This document shows positions 51,510 to 61,751 of a stretch of DNA of 64,000 bases, one piece after another. The DNA comes from Arthrobacter sp. Marseille-P9274 (GTDB lineage: Bacteria > Actinomycetota > Actinomycetes > Actinomycetales > Micrococcaceae), in NCBI RefSeq assembly GCF_946892675.1, contig NZ_CAMPOV010000001.1, positions 346,033 through 410,032 of the forward strand. Direction: 5' to 3'. A model generated the notes under the pieces. The model was not told where the DNA came from, made no database searches, and was given only the letters and a program-made list of their open reading frames with translations. Position numbers and translations under genes: made by a program. The number at the start of each line of letters is the position of its first letter. Within the stretch, counting starts at the first letter, position 1.

Positions 51510-53135
51510 GTGAATTACGCCACCGGCGCCGCGCGGGCCCCCGAACGGCGCTGGATCGAATCCCCCGCCCGTGCCTTCTCCGAGGCCGTGCTGACGCGGC
51601 GCCTGCTCGGCTCCCCCGAATTCTTCGGGAAGTGGGGCTGGCTGGTCCCCCTGCTCGTGGCGGCGATCGGCGGCGTCCTCCGCTTCTACCGGCTCGGCGA
51701 ACCCGGCTCCCTGGTCTTCGATGAGACCTATTACGTCAAGGACGCCTACTCCTACCTGCACTTCGGCTACGAGCGCGAGTGGCCGGAGGACGCCAACGAT
51801 GCCTTCAACGCCGGCAGCCCGGGCCAGCCCCGGGACGAGCCGGAGTACGTGGTGCATCCCCCCGTCGGCAAGTGGATGATCGCCTTCGGCATGGCGCTCT
51901 TCGGCACGGACAACGCCTTCGGCTGGCGGTTCGGCGCCGCCCTGACCGGCACCGTGTCGATCCTGCTCATCGCCCTGATCGCGCAGAAGCTGTTCAAGTC
52001 CACCGCGCTCGGCGGCATCGCGGGGCTGCTGACCGCCGTCGACGGCCACCACCTGGTGCACTCGCGCACCTCCCTGCTGGACATCTTCCTCAGCTTCTGG
52101 ATCGTGGCCGCGTTCGGCGCCCTGCTGCTGGACCGGGAGCACGGACGACGGCGGTTGGCCGCCAGAGTGGCGGCCCTCGCCCGGGGCGGGGGTACTCCCC
52201 GGGAGTCGGAGCTGCTGTACGGGCCGCCGGTGCTGTGGCGCCCCTGGCGGCTCGCGGCCGCGGTCTGCCTGGGCCTGGCGGTGGGCACCAAATGGTCGGC
52301 GCTGGCCTTCGTTGCGGTCTTCGGCCTGACGGCGGTGCTGTGGGACATGAACGCGCGCCGTGTCGCCGGGATCCGGCACTGGTTCGCCGCCGGGGTGGTG
52401 CGGGACGGGCTGCCCGCGTTCTTCACCATGATCCCGCTCGCCGCGGCCACGTACCTGGCATCGTGGACCGGCTGGTTCCTCTCGGACGATGGCTATGACC
52501 GGCAGTGGGCCCGCGACCACGGCGGCGGCATCTGGGGCTGGATCCCCGACCCGCTCCGTTCGCTGGCCGAATACCACCGCAGCGCCTACACGTTCCACAG
52601 CGGCCTGGATTCCTCCCACCCGTACGAATCCAACCCGTGGACCTGGTTGTTCATGGGACGGCCGACGTCCTTCTACTACCAGGGCGAAGAGCAGGGCGTG
52701 AACGGCTGTCCCGTCGCGGACTGCTCTACCTCGGTTACCGTGGTGGGCAACCCGATCATCTGGTGGGCAGCCGCGCTGGCCCTGATCGCCGTCGTCTTCG
52801 CCTGGCTGGGGCGGCGCGACTGGCGGGCCGGCGCCATCCTCTCGGGCATCGCCGCCGGGTACTTGGTCTGGTTCCTCTATCCGGAGCGGACCATGTTCTT
52901 CTTCTACGCGATCGCCTTCCAGCCCTTCCTCATCCTCGCCCTGACCTACGTGCTGGGGCTGGCGCTGGGGCGGAGCACCGACCCGCCGTGGCGGCGCCGG
53001 CAGGGCCTGGTCATCGTGGGCCTGTTCCTGGTCGCCGCGCTGCTGGTGGCCGCGTTCTTCCTGCCCGTCTGGACCGCGGAGCAGATTCCGTACCAGGACT
53101 GGCGGTGGCGGATGTGGATGCCAAGCTGGGTATGA
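51510..53135 (+). CDS. Dolichyl-phosphate-mannose-protein mannosyltransferase (PMT)
   Basis: About 541 residues with ten or more hydrophobic segments. The first extracytoplasmic loop carries the catalytic acidic pair in LVFDETYYVKDAYSYLHFGY, the family's DE motif; VVHPPVGKWMIAFGMALFG and LLDIFLSFWIVAAFGALLL follow. It transfers mannose from polyprenyl-phosphomannose to Ser/Thr of exported proteins during secretion. The Pro/Ser/Thr-rich secreted proteins of this window are conceivable substrates (inference). The start is GTG 51510, 7 nt after a -10 box; an ATG at 51501 overlaps that box. Divergent from the PBP gene. Confidence 0.93.
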   Translation: MNYATGAARAPERRWIESPARAFSEAVLTRRLLGSPEFFGKWGWLVPLLVAAIGGVLRFYRLGEPGSLVFDETYYVKDAYSYLHFGYEREWPEDANDAFNAGSPGQPRDEPEYVVHPPVGKWMIAFGMALFGTDNAFGWRFGAALTGTVSILLIALIAQKLFKSTALGGIAGLLTAVDGHHLVHSRTSLLDIFLSFWIVAAFGALLLDREHGRRRLAARVAALARGGGTPRESELLYGPPVLWRPWRLAAAVCLGLAVGTKWSALAFVAVFGLTAVLWDMNARRVAGIRHWFAAGVVRDGLPAFFTMIPLAAATYLASWTGWFLSDDGYDRQWARDHGGGIWGWIPDPLRSLAEYHRSAYTFHSGLDSSHPYESNPWTWLFMGRPTSFYYQGEEQGVNGCPVADCSTSVTVVGNPIIWWAAALALIAVVFAWLGRRDWRAGAILSGIAAGYLVWFLYPERTMFFFYAIAFQPFLILALTYVLGLALGRSTDPPWRRRQGLVIVGLFLVAALLVAAFFLPVWTAEQIPYQDWRWRMWMPSWV

Positions 53136-53177
53136 CCGGCGGACCAGACCAACTTCTCAACGACGAAAGGCGCGCAG

Positions 53178-54995
53178 ATGCGGGAAGCGGCAACTGAACT
53201 TCTGGCCCGGATGCCCGAAGGCACCAACATCACCGACCTGCTGGTGTCCCGGCAGCGGCGGGAGCCCGGACGCGCCCTCTACGCGGTCAAGCGGGACGGC
53301 GCCTGGACCGACGTCTCGGCCGCCGAGCTGCACGGCCAGGTCAGCGCGCTGGCGAAGGGCCTGATCAACGCCGGCATCGAGCCGGGCGACCGGATCGCCG
53401 TCATGTCCAAGACCCGCTACGAGTGGACGCTCGTCGATCTGGCCAGCTGGTACGCCGGCGCCGTCGTCGTCCCCATCTATGAGACCTCCTCGCCGCACCA
53501 GGTCCAGTGGATCCTCGCCGACTCCGGCGCCAAGCTGGTCTTCGCAGAGGACGCCGCCCGGGCCGGGACCGTGGAGAGGTCGATGGAGGAGCTGCCCGAG
53601 CCGCTGCCCGTGTGGACGATGACCGGGCCCGGTTCCGGGCTGCAGGAGCTGCAGGCCAAGGGAGCGGACGTCACCGATGACGCGCTGGAGCAGGCCCGGA
53701 CGTCACGCACCCTGGAGGACACGGCGTCGCTGGTGTACACCTCCGGCACGACGGGCCGGCCCAAGGGCTGCATCATCACCCACGGCAACTTCGCCGAACT
53801 CGCCGTCAACACCACCGAGTTCCTCGCCGAGATCCTCAAGGAACCCGGCGCCAAGTCGCTCATGTTCCTGCCGCTGGCGCACGTGCTGGCGCGCGCCGTG
53901 CAGGTCATCTGCCTCGCCGCCGGCGTCAAGATGGGGCACACGGCCAACATGGGCGAGCTGATCGAGGACCTGGGCACCTACAACCCGACGTTCCTGCTGG
54001 TGGTGCCGCGCGTCTTCGAGAAGGTCTACGCCACCGCGCGGCAGAAGGCCGAGGACGGCGGCAAGGGCAGGATCTTCGACGCCGCCGCAGCCACCGCGAT
54101 CGCCTTGTCCAAGGCAGTCGACGCCGAATCCCGCGGCGAGGGCGTCGGCCCCTCGCTGCTGCTCAAGGCCAAGCGGGCCGTATTCAACAAGCTGGTCTAC
54201 GCCAAGCTCCGCGCGGCCTTCGGCGGGCAGGTCGGCTTCACTGTCTCCGGCGCGAGTGCGCTGAGCCCGGAGCTGGCACACTTCTTCACCGGCATCGGCA
54301 TCCCCGTGCTGGAAGGCTACGGACTCACGGAATCCACGGCCCCCGCCACGGTCAACCTGCCGCACCGCAACAAGATCGGCACCGTCGGCCTGCCGCTGCC
54401 CGGCACCACCGTGCGGATCGCCGATGACGGCGAGGTCTTGATCCGGGGCATCGGCATCACCCGCGGCTACCACCACAATGACGAGGCCAACGCGGCCGGT
54501 TTCGCAGACGGGTTCTTCCGCACCGGCGACCTCGGGCGGCTGGACGACGACGGCTTCCTCACCATCACCGGCCGCAAGAAGGACCTGCTGGTCACCGCCG
54601 GCGGCAAGAACGTGGCGCCGGGTCCGCTCGAAGATGCCCTGCGCGAGCATCTGCTGGTGGCGCAGGGCGTGGTGATCGGCGAAGGCCGGCCCTTCGTTGC
54701 CGCCCTGCTCGGCCTGGACCCCGAGGGGCTGGCCCGCTGGTGCCGCATCCACAGCAAGCCGCACCTCGACATCGGCGCCGCAGCCACGGATCCCGACGTC
54801 CTCGCCGAACTGCAGCGGGCCGTGGACCATGCCAACCGCCTCGTCTCCCGCGCCGAGCAGATCCGTAGGTTCAGGGTTCTGCGGCAGGAGCTGACCGAAG
54901 CCTCGGGCCACATGACCCCGTCGCTCAAGCTCAAGCGGAACCAGGTGATCGAGGACTTCGCCGCCGAGGTCGAGAGGCTCTACGGGAAGCCTTAG
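53178..54995 (+). CDS. Long-chain acyl-CoA synthetase / AMP-binding enzyme
   Basis: A 605-residue adenylate-forming enzyme. The P-loop-like SLVYTSGTTGRPKGCIITHG motif, EGYGLTEST (A5) and FFRTGDLGRLDDDGFLTITG with RKKDLLVTAGGKNVAPGPLE (A8-A10, with the catalytic Lys near SLKLKRNQVI) are all present. It activates fatty acids to acyl-CoA via acyl-AMP; the FadD15-like length and order suggest long chains. GAAAGG lies 8 nt before the ATG. It follows the mannosyltransferase gene by 42 bp in the same direction, perhaps co-transcribed. Confidence 0.93.
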   Translation: MREAATELLARMPEGTNITDLLVSRQRREPGRALYAVKRDGAWTDVSAAELHGQVSALAKGLINAGIEPGDRIAVMSKTRYEWTLVDLASWYAGAVVVPIYETSSPHQVQWILADSGAKLVFAEDAARAGTVERSMEELPEPLPVWTMTGPGSGLQELQAKGADVTDDALEQARTSRTLEDTASLVYTSGTTGRPKGCIITHGNFAELAVNTTEFLAEILKEPGAKSLMFLPLAHVLARAVQVICLAAGVKMGHTANMGELIEDLGTYNPTFLLVVPRVFEKVYATARQKAEDGGKGRIFDAAAATAIALSKAVDAESRGEGVGPSLLLKAKRAVFNKLVYAKLRAAFGGQVGFTVSGASALSPELAHFFTGIGIPVLEGYGLTESTAPATVNLPHRNKIGTVGLPLPGTTVRIADDGEVLIRGIGITRGYHHNDEANAAGFADGFFRTGDLGRLDDDGFLTITGRKKDLLVTAGGKNVAPGPLEDALREHLLVAQGVVIGEGRPFVAALLGLDPEGLARWCRIHSKPHLDIGAAATDPDVLAELQRAVDHANRLVSRAEQIRRFRVLRQELTEASGHMTPSLKLKRNQVIEDFAAEVERLYGKP

Positions 54996-55029
54996 CCGCC
55001 CCCGGAGGCGCCGGTCGGCCGGGCCGGGG

Positions 55030-57228
55030 TTACCGGGTCTCCTCCGGCTCCCCCATGTACCGCGCCCGGGTGGCCTCGAGCTTCTCCGAGCTGTGCACCC
55101 GCCGCGACTTGGTCGGCCACGTGAAGGCCAGCACCAGGGACGAGACCCCGAACACCAGCAGCCCGATCACGATCCCGGCGTCCATCCAGAACTGGCCCGG
55201 GAACAGCCGGATCAGCGTGTCGTCGGTGAAGAACGTCCAGGTCCCCTCGGCGAAGAAGATCCGGTGGAACTCCGTGAAGAACATCTGCCAGTTCAGCGCG
55301 CCCAGCACGCCGAGGACCACGATCAGCAGCACCGTCGCCACGGACCCGGCGAACAGCCCGCGCCGGATTCCTCCGGGGTAGCGCCGCGCCAGGTAGATCG
55401 CGGACACGACGGCCAGCACCAGCAGGACGGCGCCGGCGATCCAGGCTCCCATGATGACGGCCTTCACGTCCGCCATGTGGCCCACTTCGGTGTCGAGGAA
55501 GAGCTGCCGCCCGTCCGTTCCGGCGAGGTCACCGAGGTACCGCGGTCCGGACCAGTTCAGCAGGTAGTCCACTGCGTACGAACCGTAGGTCATCCGGTCA
55601 TCCGTGCTGAAGCCGAAGCTGTCCGCGGGGAAACCCGGGCGGTTGTACTCCGCCCACAGGAACAGCGGCGTGCACACCAGCCGGATGGCACCGATCAGCA
55701 GCAGGAACGGGAAACAGGCGGCCAGCACAACCTGCAGGATCCGCCCCGCCAACGGCTTGGCCCGCAGCGCCTCCTCGCGCTGGTTGGCCCGCTTGATGAC
55801 CTCGGAACGCGGCGGCCTGATGGACAGCGAGCCGGTTCCAGGGTTGGCCTCGTCCAAGGTGGCGTCCTGCGGCGCGTTGTCCTTCTTGAGGTCCTTGCCG
55901 TTCTTCTGGTCCTTCGTCGCCCGGTGGCTCTTCATTCCCTTGGCGGCGTGGGCGGGCTGATGCGCAGGATTGGTCTTGTCAACACGACCGGGCTTGGCGA
56001 GGGGGCCGGGAAGGTCGGCCTGCGCGGGCAGGTCCGATTGGGCCGGATCGCCTGTCTGAACGGGCAGGTCGGTCTGGGCCGCATTGCCCGCCTGGGCTGC
56101 GTGGCCTGCTTCGCTGGTTTCGTCGGCCGCAGTCGGCTCTCCGTCCCGGGGCGGCACGGCGGCTTCGTCCGGTTTTCCGGCTGTTCCTCGCTTAGCGGCC
56201 TGGGCGGCTACGGCTGCCGCGCCTGCGACGCCTACCGCGGCGGCGCCCACCGCCACACCAGAGGGCTTTGTCGCAGACGACGGCGGCGTTCCCCCCGCCG
56301 GTGTCCCCTCACCCTTTGTTTCGGTGCGGTCTTCGCTTCCGGCATCCCCGCCCAGGGTTTCAGGACGGCTTTCGCTGCCCGCGCTCTCTTCCTCGGGCCG
56401 GGTTTCGGCGCGGCGTTCGCTGCCCGTTTCCCCGCCCCAGGTTTCGGGACGGCTTTCGCTGCCCGCGCTCTCTTCCTCGGGCCGGGTTTCGGCGCGGCTT
56501 CCACTGCCCGCGTTCTCTTCCTCGGGCCGGGTTTCGGGACGGCCTTCCCTGCCGGCAGTCTCTTCCTCGGCCCCGGCTGAGGCGGCAGTACCCGTCGAAG
56601 TGGCGGCGAAAGCCGCTCCTCCGGCCGCGAGCCGCGCAGCGTTCTTCAGGGCAGCATCGCGCGACTCTTCCGGCGCGACACCGGCCGGTGCACTTGGCCG
56701 GCCCGTGCGGTCCTGGCCCGCGTTGTCGGCCGGTCGCTTCTGGATGCCCTGGCCGGCCGGTCGCTCCCGGGGTCCCTGGTCCGTCGGCCGTTCGGGATTG
56801 CCACCGTCGCTCTGGCGACCGTCGCGTCCGCTCGCGCCCGGTTCCTTACCGGCCCCGAACATGCCTCCGAGAAAGCGGATCTTGTCGGCGCGACTCACTC
56901 CGCCGGCAGACGCGGGCTTGTCTTCCTGCCCCGCCGCCCCGGCAGCCGGCCCGTTCACTTCCGCGACTGCGGATCCTGCCACCATTCCGGGAGGTGTCGG
57001 CTCGCCCCAACCGGGAACGGCGTCGGGGCGGAAGCCCTCAAAAGACCTGCCGCTCCGCGGCGCCTCGCCCAGCCCGGCCTTGACCCCCTCGTCCGCCCCG
57101 CCCATCCGCCCGGCGGACTCCGGCGGGACCGAAGCCAACCCGGCGCTGCCATCGGACAGCCGTCCCGGGTTTTGGTCCGACCCGCGGTTCACCTCGAACC
57201 TGTCGGCTTTCCTGTCCTCGCGCGCCAC
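55030..57228 (-). CDS. TIGR01906/DUF1461 membrane protein with a long disordered repeat N terminus
   Basis: A 732-residue protein in two unlike halves. Residues 1-460 are Gly/Glu/Pro/Ala/Arg-rich and probably disordered, with imperfect repeats such as RAETRPEEESAGSESRPET and LPAQADLPG. The C-terminal 250 residues form an integral membrane domain of four helices (ILQVVLAACFPFLLLIGAIR; VIMGAWIAGAVLLVLAVVSA; LFAGSVATVLLIVVLGVLGA; MDAGIVIGLLVFGVSSLVLA) with FFTEFHRIFFAEGTWTF, typical of the TIGR01906 family, function unknown. GTG 57228 follows GAGGA by 4 nt. It converges with the acyl-CoA ligase gene. Confidence 0.85.
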   Translation of the reverse strand: MAREDRKADRFEVNRGSDQNPGRLSDGSAGLASVPPESAGRMGGADEGVKAGLGEAPRSGRSFEGFRPDAVPGWGEPTPPGMVAGSAVAEVNGPAAGAAGQEDKPASAGGVSRADKIRFLGGMFGAGKEPGASGRDGRQSDGGNPERPTDQGPRERPAGQGIQKRPADNAGQDRTGRPSAPAGVAPEESRDAALKNAARLAAGGAAFAATSTGTAASAGAEEETAGREGRPETRPEEENAGSGSRAETRPEEESAGSESRPETWGGETGSERRAETRPEEESAGSESRPETLGGDAGSEDRTETKGEGTPAGGTPPSSATKPSGVAVGAAAVGVAGAAAVAAQAAKRGTAGKPDEAAVPPRDGEPTAADETSEAGHAAQAGNAAQTDLPVQTGDPAQSDLPAQADLPGPLAKPGRVDKTNPAHQPAHAAKGMKSHRATKDQKNGKDLKKDNAPQDATLDEANPGTGSLSIRPPRSEVIKRANQREEALRAKPLAGRILQVVLAACFPFLLLIGAIRLVCTPLFLWAEYNRPGFPADSFGFSTDDRMTYGSYAVDYLLNWSGPRYLGDLAGTDGRQLFLDTEVGHMADVKAVIMGAWIAGAVLLVLAVVSAIYLARRYPGGIRRGLFAGSVATVLLIVVLGVLGALNWQMFFTEFHRIFFAEGTWTFFTDDTLIRLFPGQFWMDAGIVIGLLVFGVSSLVLAFTWPTKSRRVHSSEKLEATRARYMGEPEETR

Positions 57229-57414
57229 GTTGTCCTCTTTCCTGGAATGTCCTTGCTGACCCTCAGTATCGACAGTACCTGCGTCCCCCTCGACCGCTGC
57301 GGAATGCCACCCCGGAACTCCCCGAACCGTTCCGCGGGACCCGCGCCACCGCCGTCGTTCCCGCCGAAGCACATATCCTGCGCCGCGCCCACCCGCGGGA
57401 CAGCCAGCGCTGCA

Positions 57415-58407
57415 TCAGCTCGTCCGGGCGACCTCTCCGGCATCGAAATGGCCCAAGTCCCCGCGTTCGCCCGCCTCGTACGCGCGCCTGCCGAGCACCA
57501 GCGCGTACACCCAGTACCCCGCCAGCACCAGCGCGCCGATCCCCAGCCGCGCCCAGTGCGGCAGCCCGCTCGGCGTCACGAAACCCTCAACCAGCCCGGA
57601 CACGAAGAGCACCAGCACCAGGCCGAGCGCCACGGTGATCAGCGAGCGGCCCTCCCGGGCGAGCGACGCCGACCGCTTCATCCGTCCCGGCGACACCCAG
57701 GCCCAGAAAATCCGCAGCCCGGCGGCGCCGGCAATGAAGATCGCAGTGATCTCCATCAGCCCGTGCGGCAGGATGTACAGGAAGAAGGTGTCGAGCTCGC
57801 CGTAGGCCGCCATCATGCCGCCGGCCATGCCGACACCCTGGGCGTTCATCCACAGGATCAGCGGCACCCACACGCCGGTCACGCCGAAGGCCACGCACTG
57901 GGCGGCGATCCAGGCGTTGTTGGTCCACACCATCCCGGCGAAGGACGCGTGCGGGTTCTCCGAGTAGTAGTTGACGAAGTCCTGCTCCACGTACCGGCGC
58001 AGCTCGGCGTCCGAGCCCATCGCCTTGATGACCTCGGGGTTGCCGGCTACCCAGGCGCCGAACAGCCAGGAGAGCAGGATGAAGGCGGCGCCGATGATGA
58101 CCGTCAGCCAGCGCAGCCGGTAGAACGCCGCGGGCAAAGCGAAGACGAAGAAGTTGGCGACGTCCTCGGCGAAGTTGGAGCGTGCGCCCGTGAACCGGGT
58201 CCGGGCGCGGGAAATCCGGGTGGAGAGCGCGGCCGAGAGCTGGCTCTCGGGTGCGATGGAGCGGATCATCGACAAGTGCGTCGAGGCGCGCTGGTAGAGG
58301 ACCAGCAGCTCGTCCGCCTCCGCGCCGGTCAGCCGGCGTTTGGCGCTGAGCTCATCCAGGCGCTTCCAGTCATGCTGGTGCACCGCTGTGAAGGCATCGA
58401 TATCCAC
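57415..58407 (-). CDS. Stage II sporulation protein M family membrane protein
   Basis: A 330-residue protein with five or six hydrophobic helices. A soluble N-terminal part (RRLTGAEADELLVLYQRAST, HLSMIRSI) precedes FFVFALPAAFYRLRWLTVII, then VAFGVTGVWVPLILWMNAQG and YILPHGLMEITAIFIAGAAG, where the PHG-x-x-E motif is the SpoIIM/DUF95 hallmark. In spore-formers SpoIIM helps engulfment; in non-sporulating actinobacteria the role is unknown. GTG 58407 lies 6 nt after TAGGCT with no RBS. It is divergent from an RDD-family gene, a conserved actinobacterial pairing. Confidence 0.94.
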   Translation of the reverse strand: MDIDAFTAVHQHDWKRLDELSAKRRLTGAEADELLVLYQRASTHLSMIRSIAPESQLSAALSTRISRARTRFTGARSNFAEDVANFFVFALPAAFYRLRWLTVIIGAAFILLSWLFGAWVAGNPEVIKAMGSDAELRRYVEQDFVNYYSENPHASFAGMVWTNNAWIAAQCVAFGVTGVWVPLILWMNAQGVGMAGGMMAAYGELDTFFLYILPHGLMEITAIFIAGAAGLRIFWAWVSPGRMKRSASLAREGRSLITVALGLVLVLFVSGLVEGFVTPSGLPHWARLGIGALVLAGYWVYALVLGRRAYEAGERGDLGHFDAGEVARTS

Positions 58408-58413
58408 GCTCCC

Positions 58414-58419
58414 AGCCTA
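58414..58419 (-). promoter_or_regulatory. -10 TAGGCT of the SpoIIM-like gene
   Basis: Minus strand TAGGCT, GGGAGC, GTG: leaderless spacing. Confidence 0.55.
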
Positions 58420-58500
58420 TCGGCAGCCGCCCTGCCCGCGGTGCCGGGCCCGCGCGCCGTCGTCGTTGTTTTCGGGCAATGCACGCGCGCGGGACGCCGC

Positions 58501-58506
58501 TAGAGT
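58501..58506 (+). promoter_or_regulatory. -10 TAGAGT of the RDD-family gene
   Basis: TAGAGT, AAACGT, ATG at 58513: leaderless spacing. Confidence 0.6.
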
Positions 58507-58512
58507 AAACGT

Positions 58513-59316
58513 ATGAGCAACATCGTCACGGGCGAGGCCGTTGTCCTGGAGCTGCGGCCGGCGTCCTTCGGGGTGCGCGCGGTGAGCTCGATCATCGACT
58601 GCGTCACGAACTTCCTGCTGCTGGTGCTGGCCATCGCGTTCCTCGCCGAGACGCTGCAGTTGAACTTCGATGCGGCCGCGGTGCAGGCCCTCAGCCTGAC
58701 GATGTTCGTGTTCTTCCTGGTGATCGTGCCGGTGGGCCTCGAGACATTGACGCGGGGGAAGTCGCTGGGGCGGCTGATCATGGGGCTGCGGATAGTGCGC
58801 GACGACGGCGGTGCCATCCGTTTCCGGCATGCCCTGATCCGGGGACTTCTGGGGGTGTTCGAGCTTTACCTGCTGCTCGGGTCCGTCGCGTTCCTGACGG
58901 CCCTGTTCAACGACCGGTCCAAGCGGCTCGGCGATCTGCTGGCCGGCACGTACAGCATGCGGGAGCGGGTCGGCGTCATCCACCAGCAACTGCCGCAGAC
59001 GCCGCCGCAGCTGGTGCCGTGGGTCAAGCTGGTGGACATGGGCCGGCTGCCGGAATCGCTGGCGCGGCGCGTCTCGCAGTTCCTCACGCAGGCGCCGAAG
59101 ATGATCCCGGCCTCGCGGCAGCATCTGGCCGTCGACCTGGCCACGGAGACGGCCCAGTATGTGTCGCCGGCGCCGCCGCCGGGGACCGCGCCGGAGATGT
59201 TCCTGATCGCCGTGATGGCCGAGCGGCGTGAACGCGACTTCGCCCGGCTGAGCCGGCAGTACGAAAGCTCCCAGCAGCGCAGTCAGCGCCTCCACTCGCT
59301 GCCCTTCCGGGACTAG
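58513..59316 (+). CDS. RDD family membrane protein
   Basis: A 267-residue protein. The RDD domain covers residues 15-150, with helices VSSIIDCVTNFLLLVLAIAF, LTMFVFFLVIVPVGLETLTR and LLGVFELYLLLGSVAFLTAL, and with GRLIMGLRIVRDDGGAIRFR and FNDRSKRLGDLLAGTYSMRE as the conserved polar elements. The C-terminal 100 residues are soluble (AEREFARLSR-like). RDD proteins are proposed transport or ion-related membrane proteins. Start supported by a -10 box 6 nt upstream. It is divergent from the SpoIIM-like gene. Confidence 0.92.
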   Translation: MSNIVTGEAVVLELRPASFGVRAVSSIIDCVTNFLLLVLAIAFLAETLQLNFDAAAVQALSLTMFVFFLVIVPVGLETLTRGKSLGRLIMGLRIVRDDGGAIRFRHALIRGLLGVFELYLLLGSVAFLTALFNDRSKRLGDLLAGTYSMRERVGVIHQQLPQTPPQLVPWVKLVDMGRLPESLARRVSQFLTQAPKMIPASRQHLAVDLATETAQYVSPAPPPGTAPEMFLIAVMAERRERDFARLSRQYESSQQRSQRLHSLPFRD

Positions 59317-59362
59317 CGGCGCCACGGCCGTCCCATGGCCGCCGGCGGGCCGACGTGCCGCC

Positions 59363-59455
59363 CACGTTTGGAAGAGTCGTCCCGCATCGCCCCACGTCAG
59401 TGCGTTGCTTGAAGCCTAAAGGTGTTCAAGAGCGGCTGATGATGTACGGCAGAGC
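59363..59455 (+). repeat. Intergenic repeat family, left copy of an inverted pair
   Basis: TTTGGAAGAGTCGTCCCGCA then TCGCCCCACGTCAGTGCG and TTGCTTGAAGCCTAAAG (59405-59421). The last 17 bases are the exact complement of 59590-59606. Confidence 0.75.
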
Positions 59456-59556
59456 CATGGTTCCGGGCGAAGATGCGGGGCGGCGCGGTCGGCGGGCGCC
59501 TCAGAGGGCAAACTGCCACGAGAGGACCTTGCGCTCACCTCGGCCCGGGAGCCTGG

Positions 59557-59616
59557 CCCAACTTCCCTCGCTTGGGCGTTCCTTTCCTGCTTTAGGCTTC
59601 AAGCAAGCCCCTGACC
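59557..59616 (-). repeat. Intergenic repeat family, right copy of an inverted pair
   Basis: On the minus strand GTCAGGGGCTTGCTTGAAGC then CTAAAGCAGG and CGAGGGAAGTTGG, about 80 percent identical to 38120-38177. Confidence 0.75.
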
Positions 59617-59645
59617 TGCGCCTTTCTCCCGAGGGCTGCTGAAGG

Positions 59646-59794
59646 GCGGGGAGTTGGTGTCGGCCGGGTGCTGGTGGCCGGCGGCGCGCCAGGGAACCGA
59701 CGCTGGCCAGCCAAATGGGGGGAAGCCGGCGGGCGGCGGTGGGCCCGGCGTCGGGGCGGGGAGTTGGTGTTGGGAAGGCCGGCGGCGCGCCAGG
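59646..59794. repeat. Diverged direct repeat, period about 100-110 bp
   Basis: GCGGGGAGTTGGTGT occurs at 59646-59660 and 59756-59770, and GGCCGGCGGCGCGCCAGG at 59676-59693 and 59777-59794. The plus strand is very G-rich. Confidence 0.7.
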
Positions 59795-59970
59795 TAAGCC
59801 GGCGTCGGGGCGGGTGGGCACGGCTTCGGGGCCGGTGGGCCCGGCCTCGGGCAGGTGGGCGCGGCGGCCACCGGAGCCAGCCGGACCGACCAGATGGAAC
59901 GGCGGGCCGGCCACGCGAAGGTGACCGGCCCGCCGTCGTTAGCGGAAACCCGGAGGCGGAGCGCCTTGGC

Positions 59971-60041
59971 TCAGTAGCGGTAGTGGTCCGGCTTGAACGG
60001 GCCGGCCGCATCCACGTCCAGGTAGGCGGCCTGCTCCTTGG

Positions 60042-60053
<12 letters not shown>
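59971..60053 (-). other. Out-of-frame remnant of the sahH C terminus
   Basis: Directly after the in-frame stop of sahH, the next frame reads [20 protein letters not shown] then HYRY and a TGA at 59971. This is the conserved C-terminal tail of adenosylhomocysteinases. Adding one base near 60045-60053 (GACCAACTGACC) joins the two parts and gives exactly 498 codons. Confidence 0.88.
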
Positions 60054-61463
<1,410 letters not shown>

Positions 61464-61508
61464 GCGGGCTCCTGGGTAGTGGTGCGGAAAGTCAGGCGTG
61501 GTCGGTGT

Positions 61509-61724
61509 TCAGGCGCTGTGCGAGGTGCGCGGATTCGCCTCGCGGGCAGCGGCCAGCAGGTCCGGCGGCAGCAGCAGCGGGATGCCCTGCTCGATCGGAT
61601 ACCGCCGTTTCTGCCCGTCGGCACCAATACCGGTGGTCACGAGTTCGCTGCCCTGCTGCTCGAGTGAACTGCCCGTGACGGGGCAGCGCAGGATGGCAAT
61701 CAGCTCCGGGGAAAGGTTGGCCAT
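61509..61724 (-). CDS. Trm112 family protein
   Basis: A 71-residue protein. LSPELIAILRCPVTGSSLEQ and the C-terminal RRYPIEQGIPLLLPPDLL fit the Trm112/UPF0434 fold (a small zinc-ribbon-like domain that in eukaryotes and archaea activates methyltransferases). Only one of the usual cysteines (RCPVTG) is present, so zinc is doubtful. It lies 45 bp upstream of sahH in the same direction, a conserved actinobacterial neighbourhood, and 27 bp after the DUF3499 gene. Confidence 0.9.
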   Translation of the reverse strand: MANLSPELIAILRCPVTGSSLEQQGSELVTTGIGADGQKRRYPIEQGIPLLLPPDLLAAAREANPRTSHSA

Positions 61725-61751
61725 GGGGGTCCGTTCTGTTGGTCTTGGGCG

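Larger units (their letters stand above)
59317..59970. other. 654-bp intergenic region rich in repeats
   Basis: Holds two copies of the CTAAAG repeat family in opposite orientation and a G-rich direct repeat. Frames crossing it translate to low-complexity Arg/Pro/Gly sequence and are not called. Confidence 0.55.

Noticed and set aside
56330-56580. Non-coding tandem repeats
   Set aside because: They encode the RPETRPEEE-type repeats of the protein at 55030-57228.
59501-60011. Several overlapping open frames in the RDD-sahH gap
   Set aside because: All are low-complexity and arise from the G-rich direct repeats.
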